A program made the translations under genes and the position numbers. A stretch of DNA of 14,295 bases from CAYYNQ01 sp964473105 (GTDB taxonomy: Bacteria > Sumerlaeota > Sumerlaeia > MVZB01), in assembly GCA_964473105.1 (NCBI GenBank), contig CAYYNQ010000030.1, positions 1 through 14,295 on the forward strand, read 5' to 3'. This document shows positions 1 to 7,205 of the stretch, in pieces. A model generated the notes under the pieces. The model was not told where the DNA came from. It saw nothing but the letters and a program-made list of their open reading frames with translations, and did not search any database. Numbering within the stretch: position 1 is the stretch's first letter; each line of letters opens with the position of its first letter.

Positions 1-120
1 TTTTCCGGAACCGTTGACTCCGACCAATGCCACACACTCCCCTCCAGAGAGTTTGAAGCTGATATCATTGAGTAAAGGTTTCCCGGCGAATGACTTGTAA
101 AGTCCCACCATATCTATCAT
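1..120 (-). CDS. ABC transporter ATP-binding protein, N-terminal part (runs off left edge)
   Basis: The reverse strand reads MIDMVGLYKSFAGKPLLNDI, continues for 40 residues and ends at the window edge on GVNGSGK (residues 34-40), a Walker A P-loop. The aromatic start of the domain (Y8, F11) followed by a ...LLNDISFKLSGGE... strand is the standard N-terminus of ABC ATPases, which energise transport across the inner membrane. The substrate cannot be told from 40 residues. I chose the ATG at 120 because the ABC fold begins directly after it. An in-frame ATG at 171 would add 17 basic residues and is possible. A good promoter lies upstream at 198-226. The gene is divergent from the platform-protein remnant on its right. 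Confidence 0.85.
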   Translation of the reverse strand, partial: MIDMVGLYKSFAGKPLLNDISFKLSGGECVALVGVNGSGK

Positions 121-197
121 AGACTTGATTACCGCCCTTCGAAGATGAGCTGCCTGCAATCCCCGGCGCATGATCCCATAAACATATATATATCAGT

Positions 198-226
198 ATT
201 ATATATTAATGTATAATAATTTTCAC
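198..226 (-). promoter_or_regulatory. Sigma70-type promoter for the ABC ATPase gene
   Basis: On the - strand a perfect -10 TATAAT (198-203) lies 17 nt from a GTGAAA -35 (221-226, 4 of 6 consensus bases). It sits inside a strongly AT-rich island at 181-222 that differs from the surrounding DNA. Transcription would start near 191. Confidence 0.55.
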
Positions 227-255
227 GAGTCCTTTTTGAAGAATACATAATCGCT

Positions 256-1080
256 TTGATTCTTAAGATCATATCATCAAAATCGGCCGTAGGCATGCTG
301 GACTACATCCTGGACCAGATCGCCGTTTACCTAGAAAAGGACAACTCTATCCAGCACAAGATCAAGTTCGCGGTGGCTTACCCTGCGGTTGTGACCATCG
401 TTGCAATTTCCATAACGATTTTCCTGCTGATCAAGGTTCTACCGGTCTTCGGCGACATATTTGAGGAAATGGACGGAACGCTCACCCTGCCGACCCAACT
501 TACCATTTCATTGTCCAATTTTTTACAGGAAAATATCATGATCGCATTGCTCTCGACCATCGGAATCCTGGGAGTTATTTTTCAAATGGGACGGACGACG
601 AAAGGAAAGAGACTGCTCGATAGGTTCAAATTGTCTGTCCCGATTTTCGGGCCGTTATTTCTCAAGGTTTCCGTCGCCCGTTTCACCCGCACACTGGGCA
701 CCCTCGTTCGCTCGGGCGTGAATATTCTCAATGCCTTGGACATCTGTTCCAAGACCGCGGGCAATGTGGTCATTGAGGATGCTGTCATCAAAACCCGGGC
801 CTCAATCCAGAGGGGTGAATCAATAGCTCGCCCACTCCGTGACAGCCAGGCGTTTCCATCCATGGTCGTCCGAATGATCGACGTTTGTGAAAGGACGGGT
901 GAACTTGAGATCATGCTCTCCAAGATCGCTGAGTTTTATGAAGACCAGGTGGATTCTGCCGTTGCCGGGCTGACATCCCTGATCGAACCTGTCCTTATCG
1001 TGTTCCTGGGTGTTGTCGTTGATTTTATCGTGATTTCGATGTTCATGCCGATGTTCAAGATGATTGAAATGGTGAACTGA
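256..1080 (+). pseudogene. GspF/PilC-family inner-membrane platform protein, 5'-truncated remnant
   Basis: The 274 residues match the C-terminal two thirds of the type II secretion / type IV pilus platform protein, which anchors pseudopilus or pilus assembly in the inner membrane. Visible are the end of the first cytoplasmic domain (G13-LDYILDQIAVYLEK), the first membrane segment (about 41-65) followed by LPVF, a second hydrophobic stretch (about 92-111), the complete second GspF domain (about 140-235, with FTRTLGTLVRSGVNILNAL and the conserved ERTGEL at 212-217), and a last membrane segment (about 240-268). Family members are about 400 residues, so roughly the first 130 are missing. The frame is open only back to 220, where it meets a TAA, and the first usable start is TTG at 256 with no ribosome site. 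Upstream DNA belongs to another gene's promoter. No pilin or secretion ATPase gene is adjacent. Residue 256 is Asp where I expect Gly in the last membrane segment. GspF and PilC cannot be separated here. Confidence 0.8.
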
Positions 1081-1384
1081 TCAATATCAAAATCCCGACT
1101 GCATGGTGATGTCACCCCTGCCATACCCGGACTGCATGATGCACCTTTTGAGGGACGAAAGAGGGGAACTCTCCTGGTCGGTCACTCCAAAGTGGCCGTA
1201 CATCCCCGAACGGGTCATGCTATTCAATATCAACGGATGCCCCTTGACCATTCATACCACGAAATTTATGATATGACCTTTTCGGGACAGGGCTGGTTGA
1301 ATCGATATCAATCCCTTCCCTTTTCCGGTATTTTCACCATCATGATGGACATTCCACTTTCAGACAGGCGGGTTCTCCATTCCC
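1081..1384. other. Intergenic region between platform remnant and sucC
   Basis: No convincing gene is present. The stretch holds two copies of the decamer TCAATATCAA (1081-1090 and 1224-1233), two copies of GACTGCATGRTG (1097-1108 and 1130-1141), and the sucC promoter. No clear terminator for the left-hand gene is visible. Confidence 0.6.
1244..1272 (+). promoter_or_regulatory. Sigma70-type promoter for sucCD
   Basis: TTGACC (1244-1249, 5 of 6) is separated by exactly 17 nt from TATGAT (1267-1272, 5 of 6). The predicted start near 1279 gives a leader of about 105 nt before sucC. One copy of the TCAATATCAA decamer ends 10 nt upstream of the -35 element. Confidence 0.6.
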
Positions 1385-2527
1385 ATGAAAATTCATGAAT
1401 ATCAGGCCAAGGAGATCTTTCGAAAACACGGGGCCTCGTTACCCGAGGGAATCATGGCTGCATCCGTCGATGATGCGGTTGATGCGGCCGGAAAGCTGGG
1501 TGCGTTTCCCGTTGTCATCAAGGCGCAGGTTCATGTCGGTGGCCGCGGAAAAGCCGGTGGCGTAAAACTCGCGGCCGACATTGAAGAGGTGGAAAAACAG
1601 GCATCAAGCATCCTCGGCATGGACATCAAGGGTATCACCGTCCAGAAATTACTTATTGAGCCTGCTGTGGATATCCAGCGTGAACTTTATACGGCCATCA
1701 TCATTGACCGTGCATCAAAATGTCCTGTGCTGATCGTTTCGGCATCCGGCGGGGTGGATATCGAGGAAGTGGCCGCTTCGGACCCTGACCGGATCATGAA
1801 ACTGAGTCTGGATCCGGCGCTGGGAATCCAGTCGTATCAGATTCGGTGCGCGGCATTTTTCCTCAATATACCAAAGGAAGCGAGCAAACAGTTTTCAGAA
1901 ATACTCAGGACCCTTGAGACAATCCTTCATGAATCCGATGCCTCCCTTGTCGAAATCAACCCGTTGGTCCTGACTTCGAAGGATGAAGTCATCGTCTGTG
2001 ATGCGAAGATCAACCTGGATGACAATGCCCTGCCCCTTCACCCGAACCTTTCTGATCTCAGGGATGCCAATGAGGAGGACCCCATGGAAGCCGAAGCCCG
2101 TCAGTTTGGCCTCAGTTATGTCAAGCTGGACGGAAAAATCGGCTGCCTGGTCAATGGTGCCGGCCTAGCCATGGGAACCATGGATATCGTCAAGCATTAC
2201 GGGGGTGAGCCTGCAAACTTTCTTGATGTCGGAGGGGAGGCCAATGCAGAAACCATCGCCGAGGCCCTGCGAATAATCACATCGGACCCAGGCGTCAGGG
2301 TGATATTATTCAATATTTTCGGGGGGATTGTCCGGTGTGACCGCGTTGCAGATGGAATCCTGAAGGCCCGTGAAAAAACAGGAATAAACATGCCGGTTGT
2401 CATGAGGCTGGTCGGGACCAATGAGGACAAGGCTTATGAACTGCTTGAGGGGACGGACCTGATCATGTTGCCGACGATGAGTGAAGCAGCACAAAAAGCG
2501 GTCGAGTTATGCGAGGGTATGAACTGA
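1385..2527 (+). CDS. sucC: Succinyl-CoA synthetase (ADP-forming), beta subunit
   Basis: This subunit carries the nucleotide and part of the CoA/succinate site of the TCA-cycle enzyme that interconverts succinyl-CoA and succinate with substrate-level phosphorylation, in the cytoplasm. The protein is 380 residues (usual about 385-390). It begins MKIHEYQAKEIF, the family signature, followed by an ATP-grasp domain with K46 and the GRGKAGG loop (53-59). Mg-binding candidates are N192 (in EINPL) and D206. The C-terminal ligase-CoA domain shows NGAGLAMGTMD (257-267), GGEAN (283-287) and NIFGGIVRCD (310-319). The ATG at 1385 fits the family N-terminus exactly although the ribosome site (GGCGGG) is weak. 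The gene pairs with sucD downstream and is probably transcribed from the promoter at 1244-1272. Confidence 0.97.
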   Translation: MKIHEYQAKEIFRKHGASLPEGIMAASVDDAVDAAGKLGAFPVVIKAQVHVGGRGKAGGVKLAADIEEVEKQASSILGMDIKGITVQKLLIEPAVDIQRELYTAIIIDRASKCPVLIVSASGGVDIEEVAASDPDRIMKLSLDPALGIQSYQIRCAAFFLNIPKEASKQFSEILRTLETILHESDASLVEINPLVLTSKDEVIVCDAKINLDDNALPLHPNLSDLRDANEEDPMEAEARQFGLSYVKLDGKIGCLVNGAGLAMGTMDIVKHYGGEPANFLDVGGEANAETIAEALRIITSDPGVRVILFNIFGGIVRCDRVADGILKAREKTGINMPVVMRLVGTNEDKAYELLEGTDLIMLPTMSEAAQKAVELCEGMN

Positions 2528-2570
2528 TCATGTCCCGATAGTCTGGCCTGGTTTATGTCGGGATTGATGA
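2528..2570 (+). promoter_or_regulatory. Stem-loop in the sucC-sucD gap
   Basis: TCAT (2528-2531) pairs with ATGA (2567-2570), and TCCCGA (2533-2538) pairs with TCGGGA (2558-2563), separated by a small internal loop and closed by a 19-nt loop. There is no run of T after it, so it is not a classical terminator. It could be an mRNA processing or stability element. Confidence 0.3.
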
Positions 2571-2629
2571 ACTCCCTTTAATCCTGATGCCAGTTTATAC
2601 TTGCGAATAAATCCTGGGAGAAATATCTG

Positions 2630-3511
2630 ATGAGCATTCTGGTTGACAAGAATACCCGGGTCATCGTCCAGGGAATGACCGGGAATGAGGGTCGATTCCA
2701 CAGCGGCCAGATGATTGATTATGGTACTCATATTGTTGCGGGTGTCACGCCAGGCAGGGGAGGCCAAACCTGTCTGGACAGGCCTGTCTATAACACGGTC
2801 GCTGAAGCTGTGGATGAAACAGGCGCCGACACAAGCATCATCTTCGTTCCTTCGCTGTTTGCAGCAGATGCGGTATTGGAGGCAATCGATGCGGGGGTCA
2901 AGTTGGTCATCATCATCAGTGAAGGTATTCCGACCCTCCAAATGCTCAGGGTTTACTGGAAGGCTCACCGCGAGGGAGTCAGGTTTATTGGGCCCAATTG
3001 TCCGGGCCTGATCACGCCAGGACAGACCAAGATCGGCATCATGCCCGGACATATTCATAAGCCCGGCAAGGTCGGCCTTGTTTCAAGGTCCGGCACCCTG
3101 ACCTATGAGTTTGTCAATGAGCTGACACGAGGGAACTATGGCCAAACCTCCTGTATTGGGATAGGCGGCGATCCCATCATTGGGACCGGATTTCTGGAGG
3201 CCCTGGAACTTTTTGACAAGGATCCCGAGACCGAGGCAGTTGTGATGATTGGTGAAATTGGCGGAAATGACGAGGAAAAGGCGGCAGAGTGGGCCAGTCA
3301 GAACATGCGAAAACCAATTATCGGTTTCATAGCCGGCTGCACGGCTCCTGCAGGAAAGCGAATGGGACATGCCGGCGCGATCATCTCAGGCGGAACCGGG
3401 ACGGCCTTTGAGAAGATCTCGGTGATGAAAGCAGCCGGAATCAAGGTTTGTGAAAGACCTGATGAAGTATGCGCTCAGCTCGCCGCATCAGGGATCTCGC
3501 CACTCAATTGA
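2630..3511 (+). CDS. sucD: Succinyl-CoA synthetase (ADP-forming), alpha subunit
   Basis: The alpha subunit binds CoA and carries the phosphohistidine intermediate of the alpha-beta enzyme. The 293 residues match the usual length. The N-terminal CoA-binding Rossmann domain shows QGMTGNEGRFHS (14-25) and VTPGRGG (39-45), followed by GPNCPGLITPG (121-131). The catalytic His is H247 in GHAGAIISGGTGTA, equivalent to E. coli His246. The ATG at 2630 has a good GGGAG ribosome site 9 nt upstream. It is the second gene of the sucCD unit. The gap of 102 nt after sucC is larger than the overlap or few bases seen in many bacteria. The gene ends convergently with the deacetylase-like gene, with 58 nt between them and no obvious terminator. 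Confidence 0.97.
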   Translation: MSILVDKNTRVIVQGMTGNEGRFHSGQMIDYGTHIVAGVTPGRGGQTCLDRPVYNTVAEAVDETGADTSIIFVPSLFAADAVLEAIDAGVKLVIIISEGIPTLQMLRVYWKAHREGVRFIGPNCPGLITPGQTKIGIMPGHIHKPGKVGLVSRSGTLTYEFVNELTRGNYGQTSCIGIGGDPIIGTGFLEALELFDKDPETEAVVMIGEIGGNDEEKAAEWASQNMRKPIIGFIAGCTAPAGKRMGHAGAIISGGTGTAFEKISVMKAAGIKVCERPDEVCAQLAASGISPLN

Positions 3512-3569
3512 TTATTTTCAACACTCATGCCTGTATATTGATCCCGGTTTGTCTTCCCTTTATGTGGAA

Positions 3570-4283
3570 TCAGATCCGTCGCGGGATTTTATCCCCGATA
3601 AGGTCTGAAAACTTGACGGGATCATGGCCCTTCCCAATCAGGGCACGGATCTGATCCACAGCATGATTGAGCCATCCTCTTTCAATATCACGTGGATGGA
3701 TGACAACGCAGGGTACTGCCCACGGACTAATGGACAGGGTCCGACCCAGTAGATGACCCACACAGCCCCCCAGTCTGGAAAACCTCCCGAAATCCCATGA
3801 CCATGTTGCCAGGGGGCATGAAACACCCCTCACGTCACGAATCGAGGTCAATCCCGACACGAAATTCATGCTCGTCACCTTAAGATCACTGGCACGTATT
3901 CGGCCGTTCCGCCACGCTGGTGGTACAAATCCCGATGGAGGGATTCCGGTGAGGGATTTTACAAATAATCTGCCCGTGGATAATCTTTCCCGGATGGTGG
4001 ATCGATCCAAACCTGAAAACTCATCACTTCCCTCTGCCAACCAGGATATCGGACTCGGATATTTTCTTTGACGCCTGTGGAAATAGCCATGCAGCAGGTA
4101 TTCATGACGATATCGGCCGATCCAATCCCGATAATCCCGGTCTTCCATACATTGCATCATGCCATTCCATGCTGGAACAACAGCGAGTGAGTAACGTCCC
4201 CCAATCAACCGCTCAAGGACGTTGCTGATTTGACTGAGTTCCTCGAGGAAACATGATGATACATCATGAATGGCAACAAGCAT
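3570..4283 (-). CDS. DUF2334 / polysaccharide-deacetylase-like protein
   Basis: The 237-residue protein has the layout of DUF2334 proteins, which are related to NodB-type metal-dependent carbohydrate deacetylases. It starts MLVAIHDVSSCF with an HD pair (H6, D7) typical of the first metal-binding motif. EYLLHGYFHR contains H65 and H69. FVPPAWR (119-125) corresponds to the third motif, and VIHPRD (194-199) is a late His motif. No signal peptide is seen, so the protein is probably cytoplasmic, and the true substrate is unknown. I chose ATG at 4283. A TTG at 4295, lying 3 nt after the holB stop and with GGTGG upstream, would add four residues and is a real alternative. It is the last gene of the ribE-holB cluster and is probably translated by coupling. 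Confidence 0.8.
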   Translation of the reverse strand: MLVAIHDVSSCFLEELSQISNVLERLIGGRYSLAVVPAWNGMMQCMEDRDYRDWIGRYRHEYLLHGYFHRRQRKYPSPISWLAEGSDEFSGLDRSTIRERLSTGRLFVKSLTGIPPSGFVPPAWRNGRIRASDLKVTSMNFVSGLTSIRDVRGVSCPLATWSWDFGRFSRLGGCVGHLLGRTLSISPWAVPCVVIHPRDIERGWLNHAVDQIRALIGKGHDPVKFSDLIGDKIPRRI

Positions 4284-4298
4284 CGGCCGGGACAATTG

Positions 4299-5387
4299 TC
4301 AAAGTCCACCGTTTCCGGGCTCACGGGACCGCAGACATTTCCCAGCCCTCATAATGACAATTTCGGTGAAATGATGCTGCGCCTGGAGTGTATAATAACC
4401 AGCGGTTTCCTTGCACGCCCGCTCGAATATTTCAGATGCCCCCAACAGGCCTTCAGTCCCGGATTTATCAGCAATATATTTTATGCTGTCGGCAAGGTCG
4501 CTGTTCAAGACACTTCCGCCATTGTTGCACTTGTATACTAGTGCATCACGAAGCAGTGACACGGCCATCAGGAAGACCTCCTCCAGCCTTGGTTTAAGGT
4601 TACACAACCGATCTGCCACCGTAAAAACCGGTGGATATCCATGATTGATGATTAGTTCCAGCGCGGTGATGACTTCCTTCCGACAGTCAAGTAGTCCCGA
4701 GTTATTAAGCCGGACGGCATAACCCGGGCGACCTTCCGAGAGGCCGGCCAGCATTTCAGCCTGATCGGTGGACAGCTTTCGGTTCTCGCTAAGCCACCGG
4801 GAAAGTTCATCCCGCTGGACGGGCTCAAGGGGCAGGTTAGTCGTGCGTGAACGAATCGTGTCCGGGATCCGATTGTGTTGGGGACTGATCAGGATGATGA
4901 TGCATGTGGCTGGAGGTTCTTCAAGGGTTTTCAAAAGTGCAGCAGCTGCGTTCCGGTGCATCTTATGGGCAGGTTCAATGAGTATGAATTTCAACGGGGA
5001 TTCGGATGGAGTCTTCCAGGCCCGGTCTTCCATCTCCCGGATCTCGTTAACTTTGATCATCGAGGATATAGACCGATCTCCGGAAAGCTCGATCAGGTCG
5101 GGATGCCCCCCGCAGCATATTTTTCGGACGCCCGGGTGATTTTCTGGATCAATTCCACCCGATACGATTTCACGTACAAGTGCCCAGGCCATGGTCGTTT
5201 TTCCGACACCGTCGGGACCCGTGATCATAATCGCTTGGGGCAAGCTGTCCTGACGGACTGCCTTCTTCAGAAACTCACGAATCCGTCCGTTCCCTATCAT
5301 GGAGTCCAGTGTGCACTGCCAGACGGGTGGCTCAACTTTCCGGGCAGGTGAGTCCTCTGCAGTTATTTTTGACAATTCCTTATTCAT
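4299..5387 (-). CDS. holB: DNA polymerase III delta' subunit (clamp loader)
   Basis: Delta' is the stator of the clamp loader that opens and loads the beta sliding clamp. The 362 residues show an AAA+ N-terminal domain: the dnaX/holB-type SMIGNGRIREFLKKAV lead-in (29-44), Walker A GPDGVGKTT (57-65), the conserved KTLEEPP (153-159) and an SRx motif in TIRSRT (177-182). The C-terminal half is the divergent helical collar domain. Two features are unusual. The SRC arginine-finger motif reads SRT, and the Walker B position reads LIEPAHKM (136-143) rather than a DEA(D)-type acidic pair. The zinc-binding Cys cluster found in some delta' proteins is reduced to CCGGH (91-95). The lack of ATPase residues is compatible with delta', which need not hydrolyse ATP. 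The start overlaps the ribE stop (ATGA), implying coupling. Confidence 0.85.
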   Translation of the reverse strand: MNKELSKITAEDSPARKVEPPVWQCTLDSMIGNGRIREFLKKAVRQDSLPQAIMITGPDGVGKTTMAWALVREIVSGGIDPENHPGVRKICCGGHPDLIELSGDRSISSMIKVNEIREMEDRAWKTPSESPLKFILIEPAHKMHRNAAAALLKTLEEPPATCIIILISPQHNRIPDTIRSRTTNLPLEPVQRDELSRWLSENRKLSTDQAEMLAGLSEGRPGYAVRLNNSGLLDCRKEVITALELIINHGYPPVFTVADRLCNLKPRLEEVFLMAVSLLRDALVYKCNNGGSVLNSDLADSIKYIADKSGTEGLLGASEIFERACKETAGYYTLQAQHHFTEIVIMRAGKCLRSREPGNGGL

Positions 5388-6034
5388 TCGTTCAGGAGAC
5401 CGGATTCCTTCAGGAACTCACGGGTTACATCATGTGGATCTAACCCACACTCAATGGCCCGCACCACGTAACGCGCAATCATGTCCACCTCGAGATTGAT
5501 CCCGTCACCTGTCCCCAGATGGGAAAGATTTGTCATATTCACGGTATGGGGGACAAGCGCCACCGAAAAGCAGTCGTCATCAACTCCCGCAATCGTCAGG
5601 CTGATGCCGTCGATCGCGATGGATCCCTTTGGGGCCACAAAACGTTGGATATTTTCCGGGCAACTGACTTTCAGGATGAGTTTATCCTCACGGGTATCGA
5701 GTTGAATTATTTTCCCGATCGCATCGACGTGGCCTGATACCAGATGTCCGCCCAGCCCATCTCCCAGTTTCAGTGCCCTTTCCATGTTAAGGATCAAGCC
5801 GGGATCCAGATGCTTCAGGGTTGTTCTCCGGATGGTCTCCTCACTGAGATGAAAGGCAAGACGATTGGGGCCCGGGATATCCTCGATCGTCAGGCAGACG
5901 CCATTGATGGCGACCGATTCCCCGATCAAGGGGTTCTCCAGGATTGTATCGGGTTCGACCGTGAGACGTATGCCACCCTCTGCAGGTTCGTGTTCCCGCA
6001 GCCTTCCCGTGACGCTGATGATTCCGGTAAACAT
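5384..6034 (-). CDS. ribE: Riboflavin synthase, alpha chain
   Basis: The enzyme dismutates two 6,7-dimethyl-8-ribityllumazine molecules to riboflavin and a pyrimidine, the last step of vitamin B2 synthesis. The protein has the diagnostic start MFTGII and two lumazine-binding repeats: GESVAINGVCLTI (38-50) in the first and KGSIAIDGISLTI (136-148) in the second. GGHLVSGHVD (95-104) lies at the start of the second repeat. Length is 216 residues, normal for the family. The reading frame runs 25 codons further upstream to a TTG at 6109, but no homologue I know starts before MFTGII, so ATG at 6034 is preferred even though no strong ribosome site precedes it. No FMN riboswitch is visible in the 82 nt upstream. 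The stop overlaps the holB start by four bases. Confidence 0.95.
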   Translation of the reverse strand: MFTGIISVTGRLREHEPAEGGIRLTVEPDTILENPLIGESVAINGVCLTIEDIPGPNRLAFHLSEETIRRTTLKHLDPGLILNMERALKLGDGLGGHLVSGHVDAIGKIIQLDTREDKLILKVSCPENIQRFVAPKGSIAIDGISLTIAGVDDDCFSVALVPHTVNMTNLSHLGTGDGINLEVDMIARYVVRAIECGLDPHDVTREFLKESGLLNE

Positions 6035-6116
6035 GGGCTGTTCAGACACAAGAAGCGATATGCAGGCGTTTATTTCCAGGGGAGGCTCGGGGGCGGTTCT
6101 TCCAATCAATACCTTT

Positions 6117-6992
6117 TCATGAATCTTCAGGCAGCGAAACCGTTAGCGGTTCCTCATCATCAGTCGTGGCTCGCAGCCGATCAAGTCGCAATTTCGCTGT
6201 TGTATGGAAACTTTCCGCCTGTTGCTGTTTCCGGATGAACCACTTGACGTAGTCCAGCGGATAGGCAATGGTCGCGGGGTCGGGCTCATCATCATCAACC
6301 AGTGTTTCCGGGCGGCCAGCCAAAACCTCCTCGTACATACTCATGGCCTCGGCCCTGCGGGATGTTAACTCGGACACCCTCGCCTGCCCCATCAGCGCAT
6401 AGTAGTAGATATAGGACGGTGCAGGGGACAATTGCATGGCACGGGTATAGTTATCACTGGCATCATCAAGTTTTCCGGATTGTTCCCCAGGTTCATCCGT
6501 CAAGAAGGCCTGGTTTTCGTGGGAATAACCCAGTGCAACCTGCCCCCTTGCACGGTTTTCGTCACTCTCGGCATTTTCGATATAGGCCCTGTAGTGTTCC
6601 CGTGCCTCCTCGAAACGGTCCATGGCAAAAAATACCTTGCCACGGAAATAGCGCGCTTCGTTTCCAAGCAACGTGTCACCGTAATCATTCTCAAGCTGGT
6701 TCAGAATGCCGATCACGTCATCAAACTGGCTTTGTCGTTGCTCAATGTCTGACAGGACCATCAGTTGACTGTAACTGTTGATTGCGTCGGAGAGCAGGCC
6801 TGTTGATTGCTGACTGATCCTTGTCATGCGTGCATTGTTCATGTTGACCAGCAGGATCACCACGACCACAGTCACCGCGACAACAGTCAGCGGGGTCCTG
6901 TATTTTAGGACCAATTCCAACCCTCGAGGCATTTCCTGCTGTTCAGTATCGGGAGGCTGTTTGCCCCTAGGTTGGTGGGAAGTTGAATCCAT
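6117..6992 (-). CDS. Single-pass membrane protein with TPR-like periplasmic domain
   Basis: The 291-residue protein has a charged, Pro/Gln-rich cytoplasmic N-terminus (1-33), one membrane segment (about 35-50, rich in Val), and a soluble helical domain with tetratricopeptide-like pairs. The clearest is NEARYFRGKVFFAMDRFEEA (111-130) followed by REHYRAYIEN. Others are around 147-190 and 197-225. The layout resembles the YfgM/TPR_21 group of membrane-anchored TPR proteins that assist periplasmic folding, but similarity is at the level of architecture only. The C-terminus is acidic. ATG at 6992 is preferred over a TTG two codons upstream. The gene lies 213 nt after the SpoIID gene and 82 nt before ribE, and could head the ribE-holB transcription unit. 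Confidence 0.7.
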   Translation of the reverse strand: MDSTSHQPRGKQPPDTEQQEMPRGLELVLKYRTPLTVVAVTVVVVILLVNMNNARMTRISQQSTGLLSDAINSYSQLMVLSDIEQRQSQFDDVIGILNQLENDYGDTLLGNEARYFRGKVFFAMDRFEEAREHYRAYIENAESDENRARGQVALGYSHENQAFLTDEPGEQSGKLDDASDNYTRAMQLSPAPSYIYYYALMGQARVSELTSRRAEAMSMYEEVLAGRPETLVDDDEPDPATIAYPLDYVKWFIRKQQQAESFHTTAKLRLDRLRATTDDEEPLTVSLPEDS

Positions 6993-7126
6993 GGTCAACC
7001 GGTTCCGTTTCTATGTTGATACCCGCTGCATCGGATTCCTTGATATCCTGATATCTCAGGACTTAACCCATCGCCAGCGGACCTGTATTGGGGTGCCAAT
7101 ATCCGGGGGTTCCTCCAAGGCATCCT

Positions 7127-7155
7127 ATTTAAGGGGCAAAGTCCATAAAGTTCAA
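7127..7155 (-). promoter_or_regulatory. Possible promoter for the TPR-ribE-holB-deacetylase unit
   Basis: On the - strand TTGAAC (7150-7155) and TTAAAT (7127-7132) are 17 nt apart, each matching 4 of 6 consensus bases. The position, about 135 nt before the TPR gene, is sensible, but the match is modest. Confidence 0.3.
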
Positions 7156-7205
7156 GAGTTTAAGTTGTCGGCAGGATATTTCCTGACCCCGGTGTTCAGA
7201 TTTTG

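Noticed and set aside
1192..1398. 68-codon + strand ORF before sucC
   Set aside because: It starts at GTG without a ribosome site, contains the likely sucC promoter, runs into sucC and resembles no family.
3582..3599. GGGAT-TTT-ATCCC hairpin near the convergent ends of sucD and the deacetylase-like gene, considered as a terminator
   Set aside because: It lies inside the coding end of the deacetylase-like gene, has a 3-nt loop and lacks a following T run.
6035..6116. FMN riboswitch before ribE
   Set aside because: The gap is only 82 nt and shows none of the conserved helices or loops of that element.
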